DNA of 64,000 bases, from assembly GCF_014333425.1 (NCBI RefSeq), contig NZ_JACRYT010000003.1, positions 186,001 through 250,000 of the forward strand. The letters run 5' to 3'. Origin of the DNA: Zhenpiania hominis (GTDB lineage Bacteria > Bacillota > Clostridia > Peptostreptococcales > Anaerovoracaceae). Shown here in pieces: positions 18,723 to 27,510 of this stretch. Below the pieces are notes generated by a model, which worked only from the letters and a program-made list of their open reading frames with translations, was not told where the DNA came from and did not search any database. Position 1 is the first letter of the stretch; each line of letters begins with the position of its first letter. The position numbers and the translations under genes are program-made.

Positions 18723-18750
18723 GCGCTGCTTTTGGGGATTCATGGCTTTT

Positions 18751-19143
18751 TTACTTCCAGTCGGTATTCTTCAGCTTTTTGATCAGATCCTGATCCGCAG
18801 GCAGCCAGTTTACGCTGTCTAAGTTTTCTCTGGTCAACCATCTGGCCGCTTCGTGTTCCTTTAAAAGCGGCGTGCCGGATTTAATCCTGCAGAAAAAGCA
18901 GTCCATAGACAGGTGAAAGTCGGGATAGTCGTATTCCACTGTGTCCGCCAGAGAGCCGATTTCAATTTCCAGTTCCAGTTCTTCTCTGATTTCCCGGCGC
19001 AGAGCTTCTTCCGGACTTTCTCCCGCTTCCAGCTTTCCGCCGGGAAATTCCCAGCCGCCTTTGAAGGCTCCGTATCCTCTCTGGGTCGCAAAAATTCGTT
19101 CTCTATCTGTGATGATTGCTGCCACGACTTGAATGGTTTTCAT
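18751..19143 (-). CDS. NUDIX hydrolase, MutT/8-oxo-dGTPase-like
   Basis: 130 residues. The Nudix box is complete: GGKLEAGESPEEALRREI..EL. N-terminal VVAAIITDRERIFATQRGYG and the WEFPGGK entry strongly resemble the short MutT/CtpA class that hydrolyses oxidised (d)NTPs. ATG 19143 has GGAGG 5 nt upstream and follows the hsdR stop by 13 nt. It is therefore probably read with hsdR, although its function need not relate to restriction. Confidence 0.88.
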   Translation of the reverse strand: MKTIQVVAAIITDRERIFATQRGYGAFKGGWEFPGGKLEAGESPEEALRREIREELELEIEIGSLADTVEYDYPDFHLSMDCFFCRIKSGTPLLKEHEAARWLTRENLDSVNWLPADQDLIKKLKNTDWK

Positions 19144-19156
19144 GGGTTCCTCCGTT

Positions 19157-22100
19157 CTATGCAATCGCATTTGCATTGATCCCATCGATCACTTTTCGAA
19201 TTCCATTCCATAGGTTCAGATCGGTAAACAGCTCTACAACACTTCCTTTATCCGTAAAGGGCGGTTCCTGCAAGACAGACAAATCCTTTAAAATACCATT
19301 GTGAACAATATACTCTACAATTTGGTTCACAAAATAGATCTGCCTGCTGTCAAGGACGCTTCCATCCAAAAATTCGGAAAAGGCTTCTTTTGCAGCGTTC
19401 ATATCAAGACCGACGATTTCACGGACAAATTCACCAAGGGGCTTGTTTCCATATTCTGCTTCATACTCTGTCTTCGTTCCCACCTCGCTCCACAGGATTT
19501 CTTCCAGATTTGTTACATCAAGTTCAGTCAAAGGCTGATTTGTTTTCAGCTTTGCGATGGCGATATGATCCGGGTGTTGTCTTACATAAAACTCAGCCTT
19601 GACTTTATAATTTTTCAGTTCGTCATTGTCAAGTTCCGCATCCTTCCACTCGATTGACAGAATATCGTCGTCAAAGTTCGTGATATAGGACTCTCTTCCT
19701 TTTGGGATGTATTTCATCAAATTTCGAAGTTCTTCCCGAATATGCTCAAATTCATTAATTCCCGCTTCTTCTAAATAGTCTGTATCTAAAATAGTGGTAA
19801 TCAGTTCAGCTTTCGCCTGGATTTCCGGTATATTGGCAATACCTGCAACTGCGCTGACACGTTTCTTCAGGTCCGTCCTGGCCTTTGTGTATTTCTTTCC
19901 AGTAAGATAAGCCAGTTCAATTCCATACAGCAAGGCATCAAAACGAACTGCGTTGATTTCATCCTTATCTGGCAAAAGGTATGGAGAAATCTCCTCTTTT
20001 ACCATTAACGTGTCTTCATAGGTTAAAATATCATAATTTGCAGGCTCTGCATATTTATCCACATATTTCAGATGCTGCCGGACAGCAAAGTTTTCACGAT
20101 TAAGTTGTCTGACTTTGGTTGCCATTTCATCAACCAGTTCCACACGAAATGTTTTCAAATCTTCCGTCTGGTACTCAATGTCCTGCAGTTGATATGCAAT
20201 CTGAAATTTCAAGTTGAAAATCGCACCTTGCAGAGCCAGTCGATTGGCCGTTGCTTTTCCTTTATTCATACGGAAAAACTCAAAGTTCCCGCAAAAATCG
20301 AATATATAAAACTTTTCTTTATCCTGCCCATCGATCAAGCCCGGACAGAGTCTTGTTCCCCTTCCGATCATCTGCCAGAACTTTGCTTTGCTCATAACTT
20401 TTTTAAAGAAAACCAGATTCAAAATCTCAGGAATATCAATACCAGTATCCAGCATGTCCACCGAGATTGCAATCTGTGGCATTTTTTTCGGATTGGAGAA
20501 TTCATCAATGGCACTCTGGGCATAAGTCATATAGTTGTCGATCACCTGAGCATAGTCGGGTAGATGGGGATATTCCTTATGAAAGATTTTTAAAATCTGC
20601 TCTGCATGATTATGATTTTTTGCAAAGATAATAGTTTTTCCAAGTTTTTCTCCATAATCAATTTTTAATCCATCTGTCATAAGGATATGAAGTACATGTT
20701 TGATCGTATCTTCATTAAACACCCAGGTATTCAACGCTGACGACTCAATCTTTTCCGGAACTTCACCGTTTTCCATTTCAAAAGTATCTTCGTATTGTTC
20801 TTTATCTTCATCGGACAAATCATCATACACAATCCCCTGTTCAATGAATTTCAGTTTTGATTCGACAGACTGATAATCAACTAAATATCCATCTTTTACT
20901 GCCTGTGCCAGATCGTACCCATAGGTCGGCACTTTATTTTCTAATTCAAAAATCTCGTAAGTATTTTTATCAATTTCATCTTTGGGTGTGGCAGTAAGCC
21001 CGACTAACGGTGCGTCAAAGTAAGAGAAAATATCCTTGTATTTGTTATAAATCGAACGATGAGCTTCGTCGCAGATAATCAGATCAAAATGACCACAAGT
21101 AAACAGCTTTCCTTCCTCGTCCTGAATCGTGTCAATACACCGCTCCATAGTCTGGTAGGTAGAAAATACGCAATGAGCATTGTAATTTTCTTTATCCTCA
21201 CACAGATTTGTTACCGATAAATCCGGAAGCAAATTTGTAAAGCTCCGTTTCGCCTGGACTACTAAAGAAGTACGGTCCGCCAGAAACAGTATATTTTTGA
21301 TCCAGCCTGCAGTAAGAAGTACATCACAAAGTGCAATGACAGTTCTGGTTTTCCCGGAACCTGTCGCCATCACAAGCAATGCCTTCCTTCTGTTTTTTTG
21401 ATCAAAACTGTCACACACAGCCCGAATTGCCGCTTCCTGGTAATATCGTCCTGCAATATCCTTTTTAACTTGCAGATATTTCAGACTTGTCTTTGCCCTC
21501 CGGAGATTGAAAAGCTTTTCCAGATCCCGTTTTGAATAAACGGAAGCGACTTTTCTTTCCGGATATTGATTATCAATGATCCGTGTCTCAAATCCATTAG
21601 ACAGAAAAATAATCGGCCTTCTTCCGTATTCTTCTTCCACAAGATCCGCGTATAGTTTTGCCTGCTGCCTTCCTTTTGCAACATCTATGCAGGTTTTTTT
21701 TGCTTCCAGGACCGCCAGCGGAACATGTGCGTCATCATAAAGAACATAGTCGGCGAATCCGGTTTCCGACTGATTGGGCATTCCTTTCAGCTTTACTTCA
21801 TTAAGCCAGTCTTTTCCTTCTGTCCATCCGGCATCCTGGAGCATAGTGTCGATGTATAATTTTCTCGTGCTGTATTCTGTCTGCTCCAGTGGCTTTGGGA
21901 CATAGGTCTGCTGTTTTTCTTCTCGTTTTTTAGTAAGCTTTTCCTTTAGCGCCTTATTTTCAGCAATCAGCTTTTGGAGATCTACTTCTAAAATTTCAGG
22001 ATTTTTGCGTTCTTCGTAACCCTTTTCCTTCAGAAGCTGCGGATTAAATTGCGTTTCCTCATAATCTTCTCCGTAACAATACGCTACAAAATCAAGGAAG

Positions 22101-22447
22101 ATATGTAAATTGTTCAGACAGAGTTCTGCCTGGGCATAGGAAATCTTTTTATTTGTATGTGCCGCCCGGTTTCCTGTTTTTCGGATCAGATCAAGTCTCT
22201 TCCAAATATCAAAGCCTACTATTTGGCGAAAATCCTCGCTGTTCATCAGGGTAACCAGGTTGTCCTGGTAAGGCATGGTAAGAGAATCGTCTACCGAGTA
22301 CATCCACTTTACTGCAAACTCCATCGCTCTGCGGCAGTTTACCACACATGCACTTGTATCAATGCTTATGATCTTCTCGGCTGTAATGGCCGCATCGGAA
22401 AATGGATTGAATTGTGGATCTTTTTTTAGAAAGTCAAAATTCGTCAT
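19157..22447 (-). CDS. hsdR: Type I restriction enzyme, R (motor/nuclease) subunit
   Basis: 1096 residues. The N-terminus (residues 1-120, KDPQFNPFSDAA..) is a DUF4145-like domain. A PD-(D/E)XK-type nuclease site follows at FADYVL..LAVLEAKK. The SF2 translocase has MATGSGKTRTVIALCD, LIICDEAHRS, GLTATP and the helicase VI block MIGRGTRLCPGL. A long C-terminal helical region presumably docks on the methylase. With HsdM and HsdS it cleaves unmodified DNA after translocation. Its ATG lies inside the end of the upstream P-loop gene (14-nt overlap), so expression is coupled to the DUF4869 pair rather than directly to hsdM/S. Confidence 0.95.
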   Translation of the reverse strand: MTNFDFLKKDPQFNPFSDAAITAEKIISIDTSACVVNCRRAMEFAVKWMYSVDDSLTMPYQDNLVTLMNSEDFRQIVGFDIWKRLDLIRKTGNRAAHTNKKISYAQAELCLNNLHIFLDFVAYCYGEDYEETQFNPQLLKEKGYEERKNPEILEVDLQKLIAENKALKEKLTKKREEKQQTYVPKPLEQTEYSTRKLYIDTMLQDAGWTEGKDWLNEVKLKGMPNQSETGFADYVLYDDAHVPLAVLEAKKTCIDVAKGRQQAKLYADLVEEEYGRRPIIFLSNGFETRIIDNQYPERKVASVYSKRDLEKLFNLRRAKTSLKYLQVKKDIAGRYYQEAAIRAVCDSFDQKNRRKALLVMATGSGKTRTVIALCDVLLTAGWIKNILFLADRTSLVVQAKRSFTNLLPDLSVTNLCEDKENYNAHCVFSTYQTMERCIDTIQDEEGKLFTCGHFDLIICDEAHRSIYNKYKDIFSYFDAPLVGLTATPKDEIDKNTYEIFELENKVPTYGYDLAQAVKDGYLVDYQSVESKLKFIEQGIVYDDLSDEDKEQYEDTFEMENGEVPEKIESSALNTWVFNEDTIKHVLHILMTDGLKIDYGEKLGKTIIFAKNHNHAEQILKIFHKEYPHLPDYAQVIDNYMTYAQSAIDEFSNPKKMPQIAISVDMLDTGIDIPEILNLVFFKKVMSKAKFWQMIGRGTRLCPGLIDGQDKEKFYIFDFCGNFEFFRMNKGKATANRLALQGAIFNLKFQIAYQLQDIEYQTEDLKTFRVELVDEMATKVRQLNRENFAVRQHLKYVDKYAEPANYDILTYEDTLMVKEEISPYLLPDKDEINAVRFDALLYGIELAYLTGKKYTKARTDLKKRVSAVAGIANIPEIQAKAELITTILDTDYLEEAGINEFEHIREELRNLMKYIPKGRESYITNFDDDILSIEWKDAELDNDELKNYKVKAEFYVRQHPDHIAIAKLKTNQPLTELDVTNLEEILWSEVGTKTEYEAEYGNKPLGEFVREIVGLDMNAAKEAFSEFLDGSVLDSRQIYFVNQIVEYIVHNGILKDLSVLQEPPFTDKGSVVELFTDLNLWNGIRKVIDGINANAIA

Positions 22448-23432
22448 TGTTGGATTCCTTTGTTCGTGTGTTTTCCAGTTTAATTCCCTGTAAGTTTTTT
22501 AATATCAGGTCCCTGTTTTTTTCATGCAGATATACTTCATTTAATTTTGTTTTACTGTATTGCAGATAAGAATCTTTGGTTTTTTCTATAAGAAGTTTTG
22601 AGAAATATCTCTCCCAACTGAAATAGTCTCTGCTTTCAATATAATCTTCAGGATGTTCCAAAACAGCGTGAATGTCCTTTCCCTGAATCAAACCTGAACT
22701 TAGTATAAGCCACTCAAACGATTCGGGGAAAAATAAATAAATATTCTCCCGATTAGAGGCATACTTATAAAGGCGATCCATTTCCGGACCGATGGCTGCT
22801 CCATCAGCTATTACACATACTTTTTCTTTTCCGATCTTTTCTAGTATGTGAAAAATATTCGATTTTCCTTCAGCGCTTTCACAGGATATTCCCTTTTCAG
22901 TTGCTACTGCTTTAAAAAATTTAAATCCAGAATTGGAATCCTCTGTTATGAGTACTTCTGGCACCACAGGAAGTCTCTGGTGATTAGAATATATCTGGTA
23001 CATCTGCTGATACATTTTTTTGGTATTATGATATTTTCCAGAGCAATGCAACCCATAAATCTCATCTACGCTGTAAGGCAGCGTATATAAGTTTTCTCTG
23101 GTAATCAGGACATAATAATTATCCGAATTTTTGATTCTATCAGCGAATTTTTTTGATGAAACAAACGCATTTTCTTCATCTATAAAGAATATGGTTCCTT
23201 CGGTATGTTCGAGAATCAGTTCCCAATTTGGCCCTTCCAATATCCTGCAAGGAGCGTTACTGATCACATCAATACCACTGGAGCTTCCTAAGTTTTCTGC
23301 CTGCCGCAGCATATTAATCAATGTTGTTTTTCCTGTCGCACTGTCCCCGCGCAGGATTGTAATATTCCTTTTGATTTCAAATTCGTAATGAAGCCGATTG
23401 TTTTTTACAACGATTTCATATTTTCCTTTCAT
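22434..23432 (-). CDS. P-loop ATPase-like protein of unknown function in the hsd operon
   Basis: 332 residues. Walker A is GDSATGKTTL near residue 30 and a Walker B-like acidic patch is GTIFFIDEENAF near residue 85. After residue 150 a second region (PEVLITEDSNSGFKFFKAV, VCVIADGAAIGPEMD) resembles a TOPRIM-like alternation of strands and acids; this is only an impression. Proteins of this shape occur beside DUF4869 genes in gut Clostridia and are often given unreliable names. It sits between the DUF4869 gene (10 nt upstream) and hsdR (14-nt overlap). I do not know its function; a regulatory or defence accessory role is inferred from position. Confidence 0.75.
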   Translation of the reverse strand: MKGKYEIVVKNNRLHYEFEIKRNITILRGDSATGKTTLINMLRQAENLGSSSGIDVISNAPCRILEGPNWELILEHTEGTIFFIDEENAFVSSKKFADRIKNSDNYYVLITRENLYTLPYSVDEIYGLHCSGKYHNTKKMYQQMYQIYSNHQRLPVVPEVLITEDSNSGFKFFKAVATEKGISCESAEGKSNIFHILEKIGKEKVCVIADGAAIGPEMDRLYKYASNRENIYLFFPESFEWLILSSGLIQGKDIHAVLEHPEDYIESRDYFSWERYFSKLLIEKTKDSYLQYSKTKLNEVYLHEKNRDLILKNLQGIKLENTRTKESNNDEF

Positions 23433-23442
23433 GATGTATCAC

Positions 23443-23883
23443 CTATACATATTCTCCTGCAACCCGAACAAATTGATCCATATTACGGACAGTATCCCCT
23501 GTATTAAGTATTTCCAATTCAAATTCGTCTTTTCCGAAATCCATAATATGTCTCAGGTTTATTGTCAGATCTCTGTTTTTTGCAATTCGCAAAATCCACT
23601 TTGCGCAGTTATCCCCACAGACAGATGCGTTAAATACTTTGTCGGATGAATCAAATGCCATCAAAATCAGAGTTTTCACTCCCCCTGATATATCTTTTAC
23701 GGAAATTGGGCCAAGAATGGGACTGTCAATTAAATGCGAGCTGATAACCTCTGACTTATCTACATCCTTTATCATTTCTACAGACAAATTATCTGTAATC
23801 CACTCATCTTCATACTGGTTGTCAAAATAGGTGGGTGGATGATATATTGCCTGTTCCATGTTTCCTAAATATACACGCAACAT
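23443..23883 (-). CDS. DUF4869-like protein
   Basis: A 146-residue protein starting MLRVYLGNM and ending in a GDTVRNMDQFV segment, recognised as DUF4869-like from memory. No catalytic motif is evident. AAGGAGGT 5 nt before the ATG is one of the strongest ribosome sites in the island. It is the first gene of a unit with its own extended -10 promoter (23910) that continues through the P-loop gene into hsdR. Confidence 0.7.
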   Translation of the reverse strand: MLRVYLGNMEQAIYHPPTYFDNQYEDEWITDNLSVEMIKDVDKSEVISSHLIDSPILGPISVKDISGGVKTLILMAFDSSDKVFNASVCGDNCAKWILRIAKNRDLTINLRHIMDFGKDEFELEILNTGDTVRNMDQFVRVAGEYV

Positions 23884-23909
23884 AGGGTACCTCCTTCCTC
23901 AATGCCTTT

Positions 23910-23938
23910 ATTATATCATATTCTTACACGCTTAACGA
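23910..23938 (-). promoter_or_regulatory. Extended -10 promoter for the DUF4869/P-loop/hsdR unit
   Basis: Minus strand: TGATATAAT (-10 hexamer 23910-23915, with TG one base upstream). The -35 region (TCGTTA at 17 bp) is poor. It lies 27 bp before the DUF4869 ATG. Confidence 0.5.
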
Positions 23939-23967
23939 GCTTTCATCAATTAGCTGCTTCCAATCGC

Positions 23968-24063
23968 TTAATATCCAAATTCACCTAAAAGTTCCATATG
24001 ATCAATGAGCTTTGACTCAGGCAGACTACATTCATAGCATTCGTTGTATCTCTGTTTTTGTTG
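23968..24063 (-). pseudogene. 31-codon coding remnant behind the second hsdS
   Basis: An open frame from 24063 to a TAA at 23968 reads like protein (LPESKLIDHMELLGEFGY at its end) but has no start codon context and is preceded by TAG. It resembles the C-terminal tail of a longer lost gene. It begins 5 nt after the shortened hsdS2 stop, marking a recombination junction. Confidence 0.4.
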
Positions 24064-24067
24064 CTAT

Positions 24068-25099
24068 TTAATGCATAACTTTTGATTTGTCGACTTGTTC
24101 CTTGAACTGAACGAACTGCTGTTGCAACTCAATCGGAGGGAGGTAGAGACTAATATTTTGCATTTCCTGCGCGTTGATATTGGCTTGTCCGATGGCAGTT
24201 TTACACATGCCAAGCAGCATTTGTTTAGAAAAATCCGTATTTAAGAATGCGGAAAGGAATTCCGGCAAAACGCGCTCGGTAACGCGCACTCTAATAACAA
24301 ATCCAGCTAGTACCATCATTTCGTCCCGATCATACACGCATGTCTTTCCAACAAGTTCTTTGCTGTTTGTACGATTGAAAAGCACATCGCCACGACGGAC
24401 AGCACATTTATCCAACTCATTATCTGGGATGTCAATGCGTTTAGTATCGGACAAATCCAATTCACCACCATAAGTGATATTGTTCATGCGGAGATATGGG
24501 TATCTGCCACCATCAACAGCCGGACGACTGGAACCATAGCGAACATCTTTAACGATGTCTCTTATGGTACAGATTTCCCATCCCATCGGATTGTCTGGAT
24601 ACACGCCAAACATCTCGATAAATCGGGCTTTAATTAGTTCGTCTAATCTTTGAATTTGTTCCGCCTTACAACTAATCAAATTTTCTAATATATCCAAAAC
24701 ACAGATCACCTCCCTTTGATGATTCTCATCTGGAAGATTAAATTCTTCGTTTTGGTAATCTTTAAAATAGATATGCGGAACTGTTGCTCCTGTATAGTAT
24801 TTTTCTAAGTGCATATTCTTAATTGCATAATACAAATATTTAGAGCAGACTCCCGTTTTAGGCAATATATATTGCAGTGTCCCTATTACCGACGACTGTG
24901 CAGGTAACAACATTGTCCTCCCGACACCTGCCCCATCCTTTACAACTGCAACATATTCATTTTCCTGATCATATCTGTCTATGTATTTTATTAACCCACT
25001 TGCACCATAAACTGGATAGATTCCATCTACTTCAACTAAATCTTTCTGCGCATATCTGGATGTCTTTTTTTCGCAGACTTCCCCAAGTTTCACTCTCAT
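24068..25099 (-). CDS. hsdS: Type I restriction specificity subunit, second copy (hsdS2)
   Basis: ~343 residues with two target-recognition domains, each followed by a conserved helix. The central one reads QRLDELIKARFIEMFG; the C-terminal one is cut short at VDKSKVMH, where hsdS1 continues for another ~25 residues. The first domain has VYGASGLIKYI, the second a YLRMNNI block, both typical. ATG 25099 has GAGG 6 nt upstream; the earlier in-frame ATG at 25111 contains that site. It is separated from hsdM by 4.5 kb of inserted genes, so it may be silent or a recombination donor. Confidence 0.9.
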   Translation of the reverse strand: MRVKLGEVCEKKTSRYAQKDLVEVDGIYPVYGASGLIKYIDRYDQENEYVAVVKDGAGVGRTMLLPAQSSVIGTLQYILPKTGVCSKYLYYAIKNMHLEKYYTGATVPHIYFKDYQNEEFNLPDENHQREVICVLDILENLISCKAEQIQRLDELIKARFIEMFGVYPDNPMGWEICTIRDIVKDVRYGSSRPAVDGGRYPYLRMNNITYGGELDLSDTKRIDIPDNELDKCAVRRGDVLFNRTNSKELVGKTCVYDRDEMMVLAGFVIRVRVTERVLPEFLSAFLNTDFSKQMLLGMCKTAIGQANINAQEMQNISLYLPPIELQQQFVQFKEQVDKSKVMH

Positions 25100-25160
25100 T
25101 CTATTCCTCATAATTGTTTTTATATGAATTCACTTGTTTTTTCTGTAGTGTTATGATATT

Positions 25161-25718
25161 CTAATGACTAAGGAAGCGGTTTTCTACCGTATAGTCAATT
25201 TGACTTAAGCGGCTTACTCGCTTCTTTTTTATATTTATCATATCGTATAAAAATAAACCTGTTGGACCGTTTCTTATTACAAGTGTAGCATGATGATATT
25301 GATTCAATCTGGCATTGCCCTCATTGCTCCCCTGCACAACGATCCCAAAGGAAGCATCATATCTATACCACCCTTTTCGGGCATCTTGCTTATGTTTTTC
25401 TTTTTTGTTTTCACTCCATCTTTTGTTGGTCGCGGTTGAGATAATTTCCTCTATTATTTGCGCCGCATTTGCTTTTGCTTTCGCAGTCGCGCCTCGCAGG
25501 GATTTCGTATAATTTGAGGCAGAATATTCATCTGGAAAATCGCTTCCAATTTCTATGCTATCCTGATATTCTTTAACAATAACAGAGTTCCCTATGTATC
25601 TCTTTAAATATTGTTCGACATCTTTCCACGGGATATTCTGTTTCCCTGAAAATAATATATGTTTGATGATTGGAATATCCCTGTGTTCTTCTTTTTTCGT
25701 AAAAACTTCCCTTCTCAA
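25161..25718 (-). CDS. Unknown 185-residue protein beside the recombination site
   Basis: A basic protein. The C-terminal half has GWYRYDASFGIVV, YHHATLVIRN and LFLYDMINIKKK. This pattern recalls C-terminal nuclease-like (BECR-type) modules of phage and conjugative-element polymorphic proteins, a weak memory-based resemblance. The start is TTG at 25718 with AGGGG upstream; no in-frame ATG is close. The exact 18-bp repeat at 25729-25746 ends 11 bp before this start, the same relation the other copy has to hsdS1. Function unknown; possibly a toxin or a cassette gene. Confidence 0.6.
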   Translation of the reverse strand: MRREVFTKKEEHRDIPIIKHILFSGKQNIPWKDVEQYLKRYIGNSVIVKEYQDSIEIGSDFPDEYSASNYTKSLRGATAKAKANAAQIIEEIISTATNKRWSENKKEKHKQDARKGWYRYDASFGIVVQGSNEGNARLNQYHHATLVIRNGPTGLFLYDMINIKKKRVSRLSQIDYTVENRFLSH

Positions 25719-25728
25719 ATTCTTGTTC

Positions 25729-25746
25729 CCCTACAAATCTCAATTT
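25729..25746. repeat. 18-bp direct repeat, copy 2 (candidate recombination site)
   Basis: CCCTACAAATCTCAATTT, identical in sequence and orientation to 29595-29612. It lies 22 bp past the tyrosine recombinase stop and just upstream of the 185-residue gene. Confidence 0.65.
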
Positions 25747-25767
25747 CACATCTACCCACGAAACAAT

Positions 25768-26736
25768 TTATGTAATATATTTTCGATGTGCACTTTTCAC
25801 ATTATTCTGATTCACAATTGCATACTGCATCGTTGTATCAATTTGTGAATGTCCCAATATTTTTTGTACTTGTTCAATTGGCATTCCCTTATCAATCGCT
25901 CTTGTTGCCATTGTCCGGCGGAACTTGTGTGGATGAATTCTCTCAATATCCAATTTCCTTCCAAGCTGGCGGAGTCTTATTTCAACACCACTTATTTTTA
26001 ACCGATTATATGGATAGTCTAAAGTTACAAACAATGCCGGATTGTTATCAATTCTGCTTTCTAAATAATTTTTAATGTGCAGCTTTGCCTTTGCATCGAA
26101 ATAAACACGCCTCTCCTTTTCGCCTTTCCCAAAAACTACACATTCGCGTTCCTCAAAATCAATATCATCTCTGTTTAAATTCACCAATTCACCTACTCGT
26201 ATGCCGGTTGAATACAGCAAATCAATAATGGCCAGATCTCTCGGTTCTTTGCATCCATCTCTCAGCCGTTCGATACTCTCATCAGAAATGATTTCTTTAA
26301 CAGGAGTTTTCGTCTTTATCTTATGAATGCGCCGCATTGGACTTTTTAAAATGTAGTCCTCTTCCTCCAACCAAGAGAAAAAACTGGAAATATTTCGCCT
26401 GATATTATCAATTGTTACTTTGCTGCATTTATTGAGTTTCTGATAATCTGACAGATATTTTCTTATTTCCTCTGTTGAAATCTTTCGAATACCTACATTC
26501 GTATTCTTCAACAGATGACTAACGGTCGCTTTGTAATAAATTAGGGTCCGTTCGGAACACCCTTCCACTTTCTTTGCTTCTAAAAACATTTGCAGATATT
26601 CTTCATTGCTTACAAACTCCATCTCCAAATTGTTTTCTGCAAAGTATGTTACCATCACCTGTTGCAATTTCTTTAATTGTGCTGCATTAAGATAATCAGA
26701 CATCTCGTTCAGGACACTGTAAATTTTCTTTTCCAT
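25768..26736 (-). CDS. Tyrosine recombinase/integrase within the hsd locus
   Basis: 322 residues. The N-terminal SAM-like core-binding domain covers residues 45-130. The catalytic domain contains the R-K-H-R-H-Y set: STGIRVGEL (Arg), HPHKFRRTMATR (His-x-x-Arg), LGHSQIDTTMQYA (His and the nucleophile Tyr). The size and motifs fit XerC/D-like recombinases that shuffle hsdS genes or integrate small elements. A copy of the 18-bp direct repeat lies directly after its stop codon, as integrases often sit beside their site. Confidence 0.92.
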   Translation of the reverse strand: MEKKIYSVLNEMSDYLNAAQLKKLQQVMVTYFAENNLEMEFVSNEEYLQMFLEAKKVEGCSERTLIYYKATVSHLLKNTNVGIRKISTEEIRKYLSDYQKLNKCSKVTIDNIRRNISSFFSWLEEEDYILKSPMRRIHKIKTKTPVKEIISDESIERLRDGCKEPRDLAIIDLLYSTGIRVGELVNLNRDDIDFEERECVVFGKGEKERRVYFDAKAKLHIKNYLESRIDNNPALFVTLDYPYNRLKISGVEIRLRQLGRKLDIERIHPHKFRRTMATRAIDKGMPIEQVQKILGHSQIDTTMQYAIVNQNNVKSAHRKYIT

Positions 26737-26739
26737 GTT

Positions 26740-26768
26740 GATATACCTCTTTTTTAGAAAAGTATATC
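26740..26768 (-). promoter_or_regulatory. Inverted repeat over the -10 and ribosome site of the recombinase gene
   Basis: Arms GATATAC and GTATATC (7 bp, perfect) are separated by 15 bp, with extra pairing of CTTTT and AAAAG inside. The repeat covers a TGATATACT extended -10 and the AGAGG ribosome site and ends 3 nt before the ATG. It could be an operator or a translation-blocking hairpin. Confidence 0.5.
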
Positions 26769-26806
26769 AAATTTTCCTGATACCTGTCCTTTCTTTCTGC
26801 ATTTAC

Positions 26807-27196
26807 TTACAACCACGATCTTTCAAGTTCTTTTTTCAAAACACAAAACATATCATAAAAATCTGCTTTTACCTGCTTTACAATTTCCAACGCAATTTCC
26901 CTGTTGTAGGAATGTACAACGTTGTTTCTTGCCTGCAATGCTCGAATCCACAGAGTCTCATCTTTGATCATTCCCGCTTTATACGCTGTTTTGAGAATTG
27001 TTTTGGGCGAACCGGTTGCGCTTTGCTCATATCCGTGCTGCGTCAGAATTTCTTTCATAACTTTCCACGCCTGTTCAAAACAAATCTCATACAACCCTAC
27101 CAAGCCTGTTAACACAACATTGTCATAGGGCTCCTGGTAATGATAAATTTCTTCCATATTTGCTAAGGCTGCACAGAAATTTTCATACTTTTTCAT
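26807..27196 (-). CDS. HEPN-domain protein (HI0074 type), toxin of a HEPN-MNT pair
   Basis: A 129-residue all-helical protein. The HEPN R-x4-H motif is visible as RNNVVHSY near residue 92, the predicted RNase site. Family members pair with minimal nucleotidyltransferases; here the MNT gene is directly upstream and overlaps by 14 nt. In characterised pairs the MNT protein modifies and silences the HEPN RNase. Located between hsdS genes as an island-stabilising or defence module. Confidence 0.85.
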   Translation of the reverse strand: MKKYENFCAALANMEEIYHYQEPYDNVVLTGLVGLYEICFEQAWKVMKEILTQHGYEQSATGSPKTILKTAYKAGMIKDETLWIRALQARNNVVHSYNREIALEIVKQVKADFYDMFCVLKKELERSWL

Positions 27197-27476
27197 AAAG
27201 AACTCGACCTTCCTTTTCTATGGAGTCTTTCAGCTCCGGCTGCATCTTACGATCCAAGCTTACAATATCATATTCAAGAAGCGTTGAGGTTTCTTCTTCT
27301 ACATCCAGGGCAAAACGGTCAAATTCACCGCCAGTCACTGCCAGATCAATATCGCTGGTTCGATGATAATCACCTCGCGCTCTGGAACCAAACAAAACAA
27401 CCTTCTTGACATCATGCCTTTTTGCAATATTGCAAATTTCTTTGATGACTTCTTCCTTTATTCCGTTATCCATCAT
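27183..27476 (-). CDS. Minimal nucleotidyltransferase (MNT), antitoxin of the HEPN-MNT pair
   Basis: 97 residues of the DNA polymerase beta-like MNT family. The signature GSRARGDYHRTSDIDLAV gives the GS motif and the paired metal-binding Asp residues, with a third Asp in YDIVSL. A GAGGAAAC ribosome site precedes the ATG. It precedes and overlaps the HEPN gene, the usual order for this toxin-antitoxin class. Confidence 0.88.
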   Translation of the reverse strand: MMDNGIKEEVIKEICNIAKRHDVKKVVLFGSRARGDYHRTSDIDLAVTGGEFDRFALDVEEETSTLLEYDIVSLDRKMQPELKDSIEKEGRVLYEKV

Positions 27477-27510
27477 AGAGGTTTCCTCTGTCCTTCGTTA
27501 CTAAGTGTTC

